Shown piece after piece: positions 1 through 11,517 of a DNA stretch of 64,000 bases. The translations under genes and the position numbers were made by a program. A model generated the notes under the pieces. It ran no database searches, had not been told where the DNA came from, and saw only the letters and a program-made list of their open reading frames with translations. Each line of letters begins with the position of its first letter. Position 1 is the first letter of the stretch. Source of the stretch: Boletus sp. NGJ (taxonomy: Eukaryota; Basidiomycota; Agaricomycetes; Boletales; Boletaceae); assembly GCA_019096195.1 (NCBI GenBank), contig JAGTXK010000138.1:434001-498000 (forward strand), written 5' to 3'.

Positions 1-660
1 AGGTTATCTGAAGATCATACCAATGACCGGCATCAGCTTCGCAGCGTGGCAAGGTTTCAGGCGAATGCTAGGATTATAGAAGGTAGAATATTAATACTAT
101 GGGTTTGTCTGCCACTAAACGCCCTGTGAGATGCCTGACCTACCACCGGCAGGAAATCCTGTTAGCACTGTCAGTATGAAACTATCAATACAGATACCTT
201 AAAGGATCTGAATCGACAAATGACCCACGCACCAAAAACATCCTCAAATTGCCGCTTCACAACAGCTGAACTCGTCAAAATGTGACAAATCCACCAGCCT
301 GGCAAAGTAAAGTGCTCCAATGAGGCGCAATCGATCGTCGAAAGACTACTCACCTTGATGTTCCATCGCGGCAGGATTGCCTTGGCCAGACTATCCGAAA
401 ATCCTTCTTGGGTTAGACACGCCCACGCAAGTCCACCCTAGTATGTCATGACCTTACCATGTTTGCTGGGATTCCCTGTGTTAAATGTGCCTCTAAATAT
501 CGCCGTGCTGGTCAGACGTACGGCGGCGTAAGACAAAGAGCCGGGCAGATGATATCGTCGAGCTCCACTCAAAGATATTTTTTTCCCTAGATCTGTGGGA
601 CCCTTCACGGAAAATTGGACTATCTTACAAACCAGATTCTTCAGCACGAATTCATTATAT
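1..660 (-). pseudogene. Decayed short-chain dehydrogenase paralogue, 3' part
   Basis: The minus strand repeats the splice layout of the intact dehydrogenase next door. An 8-nt block CAAACATG at 458-465 is followed by a GT intron start, and a segment near 354-410 reads GFSDSLAKAILPRWNIK, against GFSEGLAKEILPQWNIK in the intact gene. A possible exon end reading SLSYAA lies near 510-540. No continuous frame links these pieces and the downstream Q-P-G-G-F region is not found, so I read it as a degenerate tandem copy cut by the window edge. It lies outside the inverted repeat. Family membership rests on one short segment plus conserved splice geometry, so confidence is moderate. Confidence 0.45.
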
Positions 661-870
661 TAACAGGGAGAATGCGTCAGCCTCCACCGCTCCGGCAGAC
701 CGCGATGACTCGTATGCCGAGGCGCAAGTTCAGAAGTCCTAGTAATAGAATGGATGAAAAGACGGCGATATCCAACTGAGTTACGGAGCCCGAAAGATTC
801 AGATGCCACGCCACGCCGCGACCGAATACATTTCACCACGACAATAACTCGAGTATGCAACACGCAACCA

Positions 871-1962
871 TCAAGCTGATAGACTAATATCATCCCGCAG
901 CAGATCCGCAGACCAGGGTGCTGCCTCAGAAATCTCCTTTCCCAGTGATTCCACCTTCGCTTCTAGTTGTGCCAACGCGTCTTGTCCTATGGGAAAGTGT
1001 AACGGCATATTACCACCCTCCACCAGCGAGTAGATGGCCTTGACGAACTTGGCTGGATCTGCCCCGAATTCGGACTCCGGAGCAGCCATCAGACTCCGGA
1101 TGGCTACAAGCTCCGATGTTTTATCGTTGTAAATCGGATTCTCTGGCAAAATTATACCCTTGGCGAGTACACTCGTGCTGAAGCCTCCAGGTTGTATGAT
1201 GCATATCTGGTTCACGTCTGAGTAGTCAGCTACTGGTACTAGTCGACAGTCGCCCACCTTGATGTTCCACTGCGGAAGGATTTCCTTTGCTAGCCCCTCT
1301 GAAAAACCATCAAAGGCTACATTGTTCCTCAGAGTAAGTCATCAACTTCTCACAGGTTGAATGGTCTTACCATGTTTGCTGAAACCGAGCATGTCAATAC
1401 TTTACACAGAACAATGTGTTAATATGACTCACGTCGCACTGTAAAATGTTACGCCGGCCATGCTGTCGATTCCAGCAATAGAGCTGTTTTGCAGTAACAC
1501 TCCCCCGCGTCCTGGTTCGTTCACCTCTCTGAAGAATTTGATGGCCGCCCGACTGACATTGACTGCGCCCCAAAAATTGACCTCAAACATGGCCCGAGCA
1601 ATGTTGATCGGGGTCATTTCTGCCTCTCCAAAGACGCCATAGCCCGCGTTATTGAAGACAACGTCCAATCTGCCGAATACCTCTTTGGTCCGCGCAAACG
1701 CATGGTCAATATCGGCCTGGTTGGTGACATCGACTTTGAGTACGAGCAATTTGTCTTTGGAGTAGCTTGCTGAGAGTTCATGGAGCATCTCGGGCTTCCT
1801 GAGCGTCGCAACGACGATATCGCCTTTACTCAGGACGAGTTCCGTCATGAACTTTCCGAAACCAGACGATGTTCCGGTGACTGATAAAGGTGAAGCATTA
1901 GCATTCATTTCTCCGAGATCTGCTGCAGAACGCCTACTCAGCCAAACGCGTGGAGTTGCCAT
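871..1962 (-). CDS. Short-chain dehydrogenase/reductase, left-arm copy
   Basis: This is a cytosolic-type classical SDR, an NAD(P)-dependent oxidoreductase whose substrate cannot be read from sequence. Exons on the minus strand are 1962-1938, 1880-1433, 1378-1371, 1316-1258 and 1206-871, giving 291 codons. A 57-bp intron after codon 8 (branch point CTAAT) restores the N-terminal glycine motif ITGTSSGFG at residues 9-17. NNAG lies at 85-88, the catalytic serine is at 141-142, YSATK is at 155-159 and QPGGF is at 185-189. The third exon is only 8 nt and carries catalytic Lys159. No signal peptide or membrane segment is seen. The mirror copy at 27,596-28,687 differs at nine coding positions, every one of them amino-acid changing. 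Length and motifs are normal for the family, so the copy looks functional. Confidence 0.88.
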
Positions 1963-2931
1963 GTGGATAAGTTGTAAGCTTCGTGAAGATACTTGGTATC
2001 TAGGGATCCTGGGTACGTCGACTCTACCTCATATACTCAGTTTTCTGAGCTCCACACGGACTCTGACTAATCGTTTTGTCATGGCGCAATGTCAACGGCA
2101 AATTACTAATCACCGGCACCAAGGGTGCTGATCCATTGACATCCCCCCAGCTGGTCACAGTTATGTGTACAGCGGACCACCACAGCAATGTGGGATCGGT
2201 ACACCTTTCACCAGTATCAGGGACGCGATGCGTGTATGTGCTTAGACATTGAAGTCAACCATCGAGCAGGCTAAGATTACAGATCCCGGATGCCAAGTGT
2301 GTTCCTTCCTACGCTGGTCGTACATTCACTGCGCATTATTCCCACTACTTCCGTAGCGGGTTTCAGATCGGTCGTTCTCTGCCACTCATTATAGAGAAAT
2401 GTTGGGAACCAAATAAGAACAAATAGTTTTAGGGGCGTGGTGTGGGTATTTGTCCTGTCTTGTGTCGGTCATCTTCGTCTTCTCTGCCGTGTTCGCCGGA
2501 CGTCGCTCTCTGTTACCGCTTGCAGGCGTGAGTACTCTCTTTCCTTATATATATGTGTGTGTATCACGTGTGCTGATGCTGCGGTTTGTAGCTCTTTGTG
2601 CCCGTCATCACTGGGGAGTGCTGACTGTGTCGGCAAATACCTTGCTTGGCAGAAGACTGCGGTATGGCAAGATGTAATGTATTGTTGTGATTTTGTCAGA
2701 GTTTAATGTACAACTTCGATCTTTTCATGTAATTCGACGAATGGAGTGGTGGATTTTGAGCAAGTTACATACTGTCGTATTTCTTATCAACAGACACCCC
2801 GAGTGACCCGTCACATAGGTATAGGGGGAAGGGTACTACAATGTGTCATGTTTCGGGATGTCCCGATAACCTCCTGCTTTATGAACGGAACATTCAACAA
2901 GCCGTGAACTGTCTTCTTTTTCACTCTCACA
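1963..2931. other. Non-coding stretch upstream of the left-arm dehydrogenase
   Basis: This holds the dehydrogenase promoter region and about 500 bp of further DNA copied in the right arm. Open frames of 75-89 codons at 2,437-2,706 lack ATG starts and show intron-like internal sequence (GTGAGT near 2,528, a pyrimidine-poor TAG near 2,590). I find no recognisable protein. Confidence 0.4.
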
Positions 2932-3231
2932 GACTATGGCAAAGCAGAGATTCAGAGCATAGATGATCACAGAGTGAAGTACCAGTTGGTGGAGCCCATG
3001 TATGATCCATGGGATGGAGTTGTGTTTGAATCGGAAGAGGAATTCATGCTAATCTTGGACTTCCCAATCAATCATGAATTCTGTCCATATGACTATGGAC
3101 ATGCACTGGTGCAGCTTTATAGAGGACATGGTTATGCAAGCAGGCATTATGAAAGGGAGATAAACATCACTCACTTACACTGGACATTTAGCAAACTCAG
3201 GGGGAATTGTGAGGGATTGAATGCAGACTGA
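2932..3231 (+). other. Conserved unknown exon or gene fragment, left arm
   Basis: A splice-acceptor-like CTCACAG at about 2,931 precedes an open frame of about 100 codons ending at a TGA at 3,231. It is acidic and aromatic-rich (for example VFESEEEF and LHWTFSKLRGN) with no ATG near its start. The mirror copy at 26,327-26,626 differs by a single residue near the end. I do not recognise the family. It could be an internal or terminal exon of a host gene carried with, or captured by, the adjacent Helitron. The absence of a start codon and of a partner exon argues against a complete gene. Confidence 0.4.
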
Positions 3232-3717
3232 ATCTTGGGATTGAAACAGGTATGTAATATAGAATGTGATCAAGTGCAGGAACCAATGGAGTGGAGGGGG
3301 TAGGGGCACTTGACATCTAGGGTGATAGGGATGAATTCTACAAGCAGTTTGTAGGTGTGATCTAGGAGGGAGATGTTAGTGCCAAAGCATTGAAGGAATT
3401 TGAGCTTATTTCTCAGGGAGTGTAGTCATGTTACACTCTCTGGGTGGTTGAGTTCTAATATGAGGAGATTGTCTCTTGTGTGGTGTATTTCATGTCATTG
3501 GGTCTGGAGTCATGTGGCAGATGTTAAAAGAATTACAAACAACCAGGGTCCAAATATGAACTGCATAATGTGGAGATGATGGTATCAATCATCTTAGTGC
3601 TATGTCTCATCTGGACAGTCATGTACACCATTGTAATACAATAACATCACAAAGAATACACAGTGCATGTAAAACTTATACCATGCATCAATGAGAGCCT
3701 GAATGTTCCAACATCTT
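3232..3717. other. Non-coding stretch between unknown exon and Ty3 insertion
   Basis: AT-rich, CpG-poor sequence with no frame or structure I can assign. It is matched by 25,852-26,326 in the right arm. It ends in the GTAGC target duplication of the Ty3 element. Confidence 0.5.
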
Positions 3718-3722
3718 GTAGC

Positions 3723-4070
3723 TGAAAGGAAAAAGCCTTAGTATCTTAAGGGGCACAAAGTGCGCTATCCAAAAGAGTGAAAAGAAATTCCAAGACTAGT
3801 GAATACAAGTGTTACTATGCTACTTATATACTACCTACGGTCCTTGGTTTAGGGCTGGCATGGAAACTACTAGAAGGTTCTGTATGACGTACAGTGATGT
3901 AGTGGGGTCTAGGCTGTTCTATGGGTATAGGGTTATGACGTAGCCTGATGTAGGGTAGCGTGGGCTCTAGACTTGGTGTCTAGGTGTGAGATAACTACGT
4001 AAGCATTCTTGGGATCGCCAAGTCTTAGCTAACTATAGTAAATTTAGGTGGAAACATTGAGGGTGTTTCA
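3723..4070 (-). repeat. 3' LTR of the Ty3 element
   Basis: 348 bp, TG...CA ends, flanked on the left by the target duplication GTAGC. On the sense strand it follows a polypurine tract. It matches the 5' LTR over its full length with no indels. Confidence 0.95.
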
Positions 4071-4073
4071 TTA

Positions 4074-4083
4074 CCCCCTTTTT
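4074..4083 (-). other. Polypurine tract of the Ty3 element
   Basis: On the sense strand the run AAAAAGGGGG lies three bases before the 3' LTR, the expected position for the plus-strand primer of reverse transcription. Confidence 0.75.
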
Positions 4084-7000
4084 AGGGGTCGAACTCCCAG
4101 TTGACCAGAATACTGGAGAGGATTGGTTCCATGTCGGGTTCGGGGATTTCAAAGAGGCAGTCGGGGAGGGTGTTGAGGGAGGCAGCATATGCACGGAAGG
4201 ATGTGTCGTCGAAGAGGGGGGTTCTTTGTGTACAGGTGGTGCAGTCGCATGGAGTGGTGAGGGAGTGGACAGCCAACGGATTGGTGTCGTGGAACTTCTC
4301 GACTAGCCATGGTGCATTGTCGACATTCTTCTTAGGTTCCCAAGTATGCTCTTCTCGGGGGTAGCCTTTCCAGTGTACAAGGTATTCGGTTTTTCCTTGT
4401 TGCTTTCTGGAATCCACAATTTCTTGCACTTTGTGTTCCTCTTCTTGTTGGATGATCATGGGTGGTGGTGGTTTGGGTTTAGCCTGTGATGGGGCGAGTC
4501 CTTCGTGGTAGGGGGTGAGGAGGGATTTGTGGAAGGTGGGGTGGATGCCATGCCAGGTCTTTGGAAGTTCTAGCTCGTATGACACCTCTCCAACCTTGTG
4601 TTTCACCCTGAATGGGCCGTAGTGCTTGTCATCGAACTTCTTGGTGGGTCGGTCGGTGCGGATGTTTGTCCCTTCAAGGAGGACTTGTTGACCCTTGGCA
4701 TAGTTCGTCGACAGGGCAGCTTGCTTATCGTGACTCTTTTTCATCGCAGCGGCTGCTTTCTCTAGTGCGGTCCTGGCTGCCTCATGGTGAGCCTTCATCT
4801 TGCCCACAAACTCCATTGCTGACTCGTTTCAGACTTCAACCTGTTTGTTGGGGATTAGGGGTTGTTGTCCGAAGTTGAGTAGGAATGGGGAAACCCCTGT
4901 GGCACTCATTGTACGTGAATTATGCACAAACTCTGCAAGCAGGAGCCATTCTGCCCAGTCAGTTTGTTGGTGGTTCATGTACATCCTCAGATATTTTTCC
5001 ACCTTCTGGTTCACTCGTTCTGTTTGCCCATCGGTCTGGGGATGGTAGGCTGTCGATGGGTTCGCCTTGATGTCGAGGAGTGTGTAAAGGTCTTTCATGA
5101 AGGAGGAGACGAACTGTGTTCCTCAGTCTGAGATGACCTTCCGGGGGGTTCTGTGGAGTTTGAAGACTTGGTCATGGAAGACGGTCGTAACTCCTTGGGA
5201 TGTGATGGTGTTCATCATTGGTGTGAGGTGGATCATCTTGGAGAAGCAATCTACGATGACAAGGATCGCATTCTTTCCTTGTGACTGGGGAAGAGGGCCA
5301 ATGATGTCCACGGAGATGATTTCCCATGGTGAGGATGGGATTTCATTTGGGTGAAGGGGGGTGTTGAGTGAAGTATTTTTTGCCTTTGTCTTCTGGCACA
5401 TGTCACATCCTTGGATGTAGCCTTCGACGTCCTTTCGAAGGGAGGGCCAGTAGTACTCGCTCATTATAAGGTCACATGTCCTCTTCACGCCGGGGTGTCC
5501 TGCTATGGAGTAATCATGGTTTGCTATGATGATATCTTCTCGTAGCTTTTCGTCGTTGGGTACATAAACGAGTCCTTTCCACATTACGAGCCTGTCTTCC
5601 CTCTTCCAATGTGTGTTGTCTTTTATGAGCCCCTCTTTTGCGAACCTCTCGAGTTTGTATTGTAATTTCATTATTCTTGAGAGGGTGCTGGGGGGGGCAA
5701 CCACACTGATGGATATCGGGGAGGAAGGTGGTGAAAAAAGGGTGTCTGGGAGGAGAGTTTGGATGGTGTTGTCGAGTTCCACCCCCTTTTCAAAGTCTGG
5801 CCTCCAGAACAGAGGGTTGGCGGGGTTAGTTTTGCCCGAGCAGTGAGTGATTGTTAGGGAATACTTCTGTATGATCTGCTGCCACCAGGCTTGACGGCGT
5901 GAGAGATCCTGGGGGCAGCAGAAGAATTCGAGGCTTTTATGGTCGGTAAGTATTTCAACTGGGTGTGCTGCATCGAGTAGGTATTGACGCCACTTGTTGA
6001 GGGTGTAGATGATCGCCAGCATCTCGAGGTCCGCTGCATGATAGTTTCTCTCTGCATTGTTGAGAGAACAGGAGATAAACGCAATGGGGTGCCAAATTCC
6101 GTCATGTTTTTGTGAGAGCACGGTGCCAATGCCTATGCCTGAGCCGTCAGTTTCAACTTTGTAGGGGTCGGTGTCTGTTGGCATAGTGAGGGCGGGGGCA
6201 TGCGTGATTGTGTCCTTAAGGTCTGTGAAGGCCTTTTGGCATCCGTCCGACCAAGTGAACTCCTTTTTCACTGACGTGAGTGCGTTTAGCGGTCATGCGA
6301 TCATTGTGAAGTTGCGCATGAAGCATTGGTAGAAGTTGAGGAACCCTAGAAATCCTCGGAGTGTTTTCTTGGAGGTCGGTACTGGCCAGTCGGTAATGGC
6401 AGAGACCTTCTTTTCGTCCATTCTTACTTTGTCCTGTGTGACAATGAGACCCAAGAATTCAGTTTCCTGGACTTTGAAGTCGCACTTGTTGTGTCTCAAG
6501 TAAAGATGGGCATCTCTTAGGATTTGTAGTACTTCTCGTACTACTTTTTGGTGTTCCTCGAGGGTTCTCGTAAATATCATAATGTCATCAATGTATACCA
6601 CTACTATGCCTCGGTCTACCAACTCTTTAAATAGTGTGTTCATCATTGTCTGAAACGTCACTGGTGAGTTAGTGAGTCTGAAGAACATCACAAGGGGCTT
6701 GAAGAGTCCATGGTTTGTCCTGAATGCTGCCTTTCACTCGTCACCATCTTTCATCTGTACATTATTGTATCCCCATCTTACATCGAATTTTGTGTAGTAC
6801 TTGGCTATTTTCAGCTTGTTGACGAGTTCCACGATGAGCAGGAGGGGATATCAATTTTGGTGGGTCACCGCATTGAGCTTTCGGTAATCCTACACAGGGT
6901 GGAGGCGTCCATTCTTTTTCTTGATGAAGAAGAAGGCAGAGGCGAATGGTGACTTGGACGGTCGAATGCGTCCAGACTTTAGGTTTTCCTTGAGGAAGGC

Positions 7001-7672
7001 ATCGAGCTCCTTCTGCTCTCCCGGGTTTAGGGGGTAGACCTTGCAGTCCACCTCATGGTTTCCTGGGAGGAGTTCGATGGCATGATCCCAGGGGCGTCTC
7101 GGGGGGAGTACATTGAAGCTCTCTTTTGTGAACACATCCTTGAATTCATGGATGTATTCAGATGCTGCCTCCTCGAAGGTCTTCTTTTTCTTTTGGGCAT
7201 AGTCCTTTATGGCTACTTCCATGGCGACGTTTCGCAGGTATTCGTCGTTGTCCAGTCAGAAGAGTCTGTCTCCCTTTGAGGGGAGGAAGTCTACGTCCAG
7301 TTCGTTGTCTTTGTCGTCCACTGGTGCGGTAGTGTGATCGTTGTCGCACCAGAACGAGATTATTTCCGTCTTCCAGTTGATGGCTGGGTTGTGCAGCTTC
7401 AGCCAGTCATGTCTGAGAAAGATGGTGTTTGGCTCTAGGTTAGTTACCGCCAGGGTGATTTGTTCCTTGTGATTTTGGATCTGGAGTTTGACGATGACGA
7501 ACTTTTCAATTTCGCCTCTGGCATTGGTGGTGCCATCGGCATTGTACACCGTGAGGGCATGCGGTAGTGAGTGCATTTGTACCCCCTTTTCTGTGACGAA
7601 GTTCTCATGAATTGATGACCCAGTGCACCCCGAATTGATAAGTGCTTTCACTTCGGTTTGTTCTCTGCTCAC
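4082..7672 (-). pseudogene. Ty3 pol region, broken: protease, RT, RNase H, integrase, chromodomain
   Basis: Domains follow each other in Ty3 order on the minus strand. A retropepsin-like region lies around 7.3-7.7 kb. Reverse transcriptase lies around 6.3-7.2 kb and includes a YIDD box. RNase H lies around 5.9-6.2 kb. The integrase zinc-binding and core region lies around 4.9-5.6 kb (HPGVKRT, CDMCQK and SVDIIGPLP are readable). A chromodomain lies near 4.25-4.42 kb (EYLVHWKGYPREEHTWEP), which places the element among the chromoviruses. The region is interrupted several times and is treated as a fossil. Confidence 0.9.
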
Positions 7673-7681
7673 TGTGGTTAG

Positions 7682-8699
7682 TGTTATGCTGGGTAAAAAT
7701 GTGACACGTTCCCGTATAACCCCTGTTGGATTATAGGACTAGTAGGACTTGAGGGAAATATACCTCCAGAGGCCCAAGATTTCCTCTGACTGGGGACCAA
7801 CTGCTAGCTTTACGTAGAGTCCTCTCGTTACCTCTATGACCAATGGCAGAGTCTTGGATTTACCACAGTGGCGCGATCCTTCATGAAGGATGGGCAGACC
7901 AGATGCGAAGGCCAGAGACAGTTGCCTTCTGTTAGCTAGTTCTCTGGGCTTATATGGCCTAATGCCAGTGGCAGAGTCCCGGGCTTTACGAGTTTGCTGG
8001 TGGCGGAGTCCCGGGCTTGCTGGGTCAGTGGCGGAGTCCTGACCGACAACGACCAACCTCTGTTGGTCGTTGGAGTTGCCGAAGCTTTAGAAGCCTGTAA
8101 CGGCAACGACGGCGCACAAGTGCGAAGTGATGAGAAGGATGATCACAAGTGCAAGGGTGATCACCTCCAGAATGTGGGAGAAGGCTTCTGAGGTGAAGTG
8201 GAACCTTTTGCGGGAGAGGCAGGTAGATTATATGGGAAGGAGTGTAGATCTAGGTTAGAGTTACATGAAGGGCCCACATCCCTATTTATAGGCCTTACCT
8301 GTCTAGGGCAGGCTTCATAACAAATATAGTAATCGTTAGTCACAGACGAAAGATTACTATAAATGGATCAAGGCATGAGTCAAAATGGGAAGGTAGGAAT
8401 ACTAGGCTATGCACAAGAGAGCACAGCTGAGGAGGCAATGTCTATGATCGGATCAAGAAGAAAGAAAGCATATATTAGACAAATAAGGGAGGCGGTGTCC
8501 ATGCCAAACGGGTAGGTTCCTGAAAAGGGAGTTACGAATAACTGCCTAGAAAGGAGGCTCCGGATGGGGCAATGCCTGTGTTGGGGTTGCGGGGGAATCC
8601 CTGGAGAATCCCTGGTCCGAGTTGAAGAATAGGTCGTCCCATAGTCCTACGGGAGGTGAAGGAAGGGGAAAAGATGTACCCCCTTCAGTAACCGTAACA
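7682..8699 (-). repeat. Solo LTR (TGTTA...TAACA family) nested in the Ty3 element
   Basis: 1,018 bp with ends TGTTA and TAACA, flanked by a perfect 5-bp duplication GTTAG at 7,677-7,681 and 8,700-8,704. It contains no coding sequence. Read on the minus strand it is clearly related to the solo LTR at 13,842-14,758 (both begin TGTTAC, then GGTTA/AGTTA and a G-rich run). It therefore entered the Ty3 element after that element inserted here or in its source copy. Confidence 0.85.
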
Positions 8700-8818
8700 G
8701 TTAGTCTCACAGGAATCTCGAGGGAGTTCCTCTTTGTCGCTCATGGCGAGGCTTTTCTAAAGCATGGGGGGTTCTGCAGGTCTCTTAGCACCCAGAACAC
8801 CTCTTCCAATGTCATTGT

Positions 8819-9488
8819 TCAGAGCTCCTGAACAAGGTCCCAGGACACTTTGATTGTCCTGGCATTGTGGACGAAAGATCTCAGGTGTTTAATTGTTCTT
8901 TCTATCTCTGGGTGTTCCACCTGAGCTTTCATCCAACATATGGACCATGGGTCCAATGTGTTCTGCCATGGGCGAGAGGACGTCCCTTCCTTTTGTTCGG
9001 GCTCCTTCGGGTGTTTGTGTGGTATCATACTCGCATCATTTGGCCCATCGTCCTTTTTGACCTCCGGGTAGAATCTCACTTCCTGCTTGGTCCTTGGACG
9101 TTTTACTATTGTGACTTTCTTTGTGATGTTTGCAACATCCCAGGTATCTTGCTTTATTGGGAGGTTTATCCATACCTCCTCCTCATCGGTCTCTTCATGG
9201 CAAAGGACAGCGAAACGATTCCCTTGCAACGTTTTATCATACCATACAGTGGATCGACCGGTATCTACTGTACTATGAGAAAGACAAGTCATTTTGTACA
9301 TCCGAGGCAAAGTTCGTAGTTGTGTCTACTCTCTCAGCATCTGTCATCATCGCGCAGATGTTCTCGAACATTTGTGGGGCTATCTCTTGCCCATTGATAA
9401 CGATACTTCTCACCTGATGAGGGTGAGGTTGTGGAGGATGATTGGCACAAGGCCAGGGTTTCTTGCACTGGTGGCATACTCCAGCCAC
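8819..9488 (-). pseudogene. Ty3 gag-pol linker region with a cysteine-rich motif
   Basis: Between gag and the protease region, the minus strand encodes a short cysteine/histidine stretch (CHQCKKPWPCANH), in the place where a zinc knuckle is expected, followed by a charged segment of unknown role. The knuckle spacing is not the textbook CX2CX4HX4C, so its assignment is by position. Part of the fossil element. Confidence 0.55.
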
Positions 9489-10433
9489 TCATGCTTTGTC
9501 TAGCTCCATTGGAGCGCCTTGTCTGGGGAATGTGCCAGCTTGTTGGGGGTGTGGACGTGCAGTGGGCATTGGGGCAGGAGGAGCTATTGTAGGAGGGGCA
9601 TAGGAGGGGCGAGGGATAAAGTGCAGGTTGTAAGTGGGGCTGGTTGCATAGACGGAGGTTGCCTTCTTCCGCTCTGCTATGGCACCAAGGACCTCCTCTG
9701 CCCTCATGAGCGCCTGCTCCCACTCACGAATGTCAGTGCTGTCGATAAGGTCTGGCTTGTACCTTTCGATGTACTCCACCAAGTTGTTGCAGGCCTGGTG
9801 GTGTATCTGGTTCACTATCATTTGCCCGTTAATCCTTATGTTGAATTTTGCTTCCATTGCCAGCTGGTAGAGCTGTGTGAAGTAGTCTTCTATGGCATCT
9901 TTCCCCTGTCTGAGGGTGAAGAGCTTTTGTTTGGCCTGTCTGGCGAGGCTGGCGGGTTGGAAGGTCTTTTGGAGTTTGTCGATGAAGAATTCATAGCTAA
10001 TGAGGGTGTAGGTGTTTCCCTCAGCTAGCAGGTTGGAGAATCTCCTAGCAGCATTGTCACTGTGCATGTAGGAGAGGGTGATGAGAATTTTTTGCCTGTC
10101 TGTTGGCTCCATCTTGAAGCCACTCAGGTACAACATCATTGTCCTCCACCACTGGACAAACTTTTCCTTGTTGCCATCATAGTGCTCAGGTTTTGAGGCC
10201 AAGCTCTTCCCGATCTGGGGGGAAGTCAGTGGGAATCCACACGCTGGCACCCACAGCATGCCAGGTGAACTTGAGTGGGATGGTGGAGATGGCAGGGGTC
10301 TGGATGGAGGAGGGCCCTGCAGAGGGGCCCGGGGCATTCTGATTGGTGACAGGATGTTGACCCGAATAGGGCCCATGTCGACCTGGGTCAGGTCCTCACA
10401 AGGGATCTCAATGGGGGGTGGTGGTCTAGCCAC
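9489..10433 (-). pseudogene. Ty3 gag region
   Basis: About 314 codons on the minus strand with a proline-rich N-terminal part (PPPPIEIP, PSRPLPSPPSHSS). A retrotransposon Gag core follows (for example EHYDGNKEKFVQWWRTMMLY and FFIDKLQKTFQPASLARQAK), with the tryptophan-rich and YF..L signatures seen in agaricomycete Gag proteins. It precedes the cysteine-rich linker and pol, in the expected order. The frame has no ATG at its left end here. Confidence 0.85.
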
Positions 10434-11504
10434 TGCGGGGTCTTCCGCGAATTGTTGGCGCCATATGTTGTAGCACAGGATGGACTGGTGGAGGTTGTAT
10501 TACGCTACCTCCTGCTGTAGGTGGGTAGCAACTGGGAGATATAGGGCGGGCTGGGCAAGCTGGAGTGTGGGGAGGCCCTAGGCGGCTGCTCTCTGGGTGA
10601 GGTCCCTGAAACTCCCTGGAGTGATGGGAGCAGTGGAGGCAGGGCGGCTGTATGGGCTCGGGACTGTGGTCATCTCGGCGAAGTCCCGTGAGCTCTGCTA
10701 AATGTGTGATGGTACCTACACACCGGGTGAGAGTTGGCGAGTATGTAGTGAGGGTGGTGTGTACGACTAGGCTATATTCTGGATGAGCCCAGACGTATCA
10801 TCGGCAGAAGACTTGGTAGGCACAGGTTTGTTCCGGAGGTAGCTTGGGAGAGAAGATGGCGGGAAAGACCACACACCGTCAAAAAGTGGGAGAGTCGAAG
10901 TGGAGGAACTGGAGGATAACTCCCTTACTACAGAGAGGTGTGCACAGAGGGAAGTCGAGATAAACCCTCCTATCACAGCTACGTGACATTGCAGGTAATC
11001 ACATGAACCTGGGTACACTATTGTAGTACCACTGTATGCTCAAATTGACACCCAAATGAGAAGGGGGGCTAGTGCTCTATGCCCGGTAGCAACATTATCC
11101 TTATTTGTGATGCTGAACGAGCATATAGACAAGAATTTTGCTGAGTTCTTTACTCGGGTACGTCACATGTACCAGCAGGTTCCTCTAAGCCTGAGGTCCG
11201 GCAAGGGGTGAACGGCGGCGAAGAGCCTGCACGTTCAGAAGTGGGAGGGGAGGAGAGAACGGTGACCTTTACCTCTTTATCTTCTCCTGCAGTCGTGGCT
11301 CACCTTGCGCTGACCACCACCAAGTAGGCTGGAATTATGTCTATTGCTAACGAGGGGCCGCAGTTCCTCTGAGGATTGATGCGGGGAGGGTCTGGGTTGA
11401 AGATGAGAGTGGTACTAGTGGGCAAAAAGTTTGCACCAGCTAGGCAAAAGCGAGAGAGAGAGGGGTAGAAATGTCCAGAGGCAAAGAGCCCGGGGATGAG
11501 GTAA
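10434..11504 (-). other. Leader of the Ty3 element
   Basis: About 1.07 kb between the primer-binding site and gag. No convincing frame or domain is visible on either strand. Confidence 0.5.
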
Positions 11505-11517
11505 TAGTCTTGGAATT
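11505..11517 (-). other. Primer-binding site, self-complementary type
   Basis: On the sense strand AATTCCAAGACTA directly abuts the 5' LTR. It does not start with TGG as a tRNA-primed site would. It is a perfect 13-nt complement of TAGTCTTGGAATT inside the LTR (11,593-11,581), which would lie at the very 5' end of the transcript. This matches the self-priming layout known from Tf1/sushi elements. Confidence 0.8.

Noticed and set aside
2437-2706. 89-codon open frame (and the overlapping 75-codon frame), present in both arms
   Set aside because: No ATG start, intron-like internal sequence, no recognisable domain. Identity between arms only reflects the recent copy.
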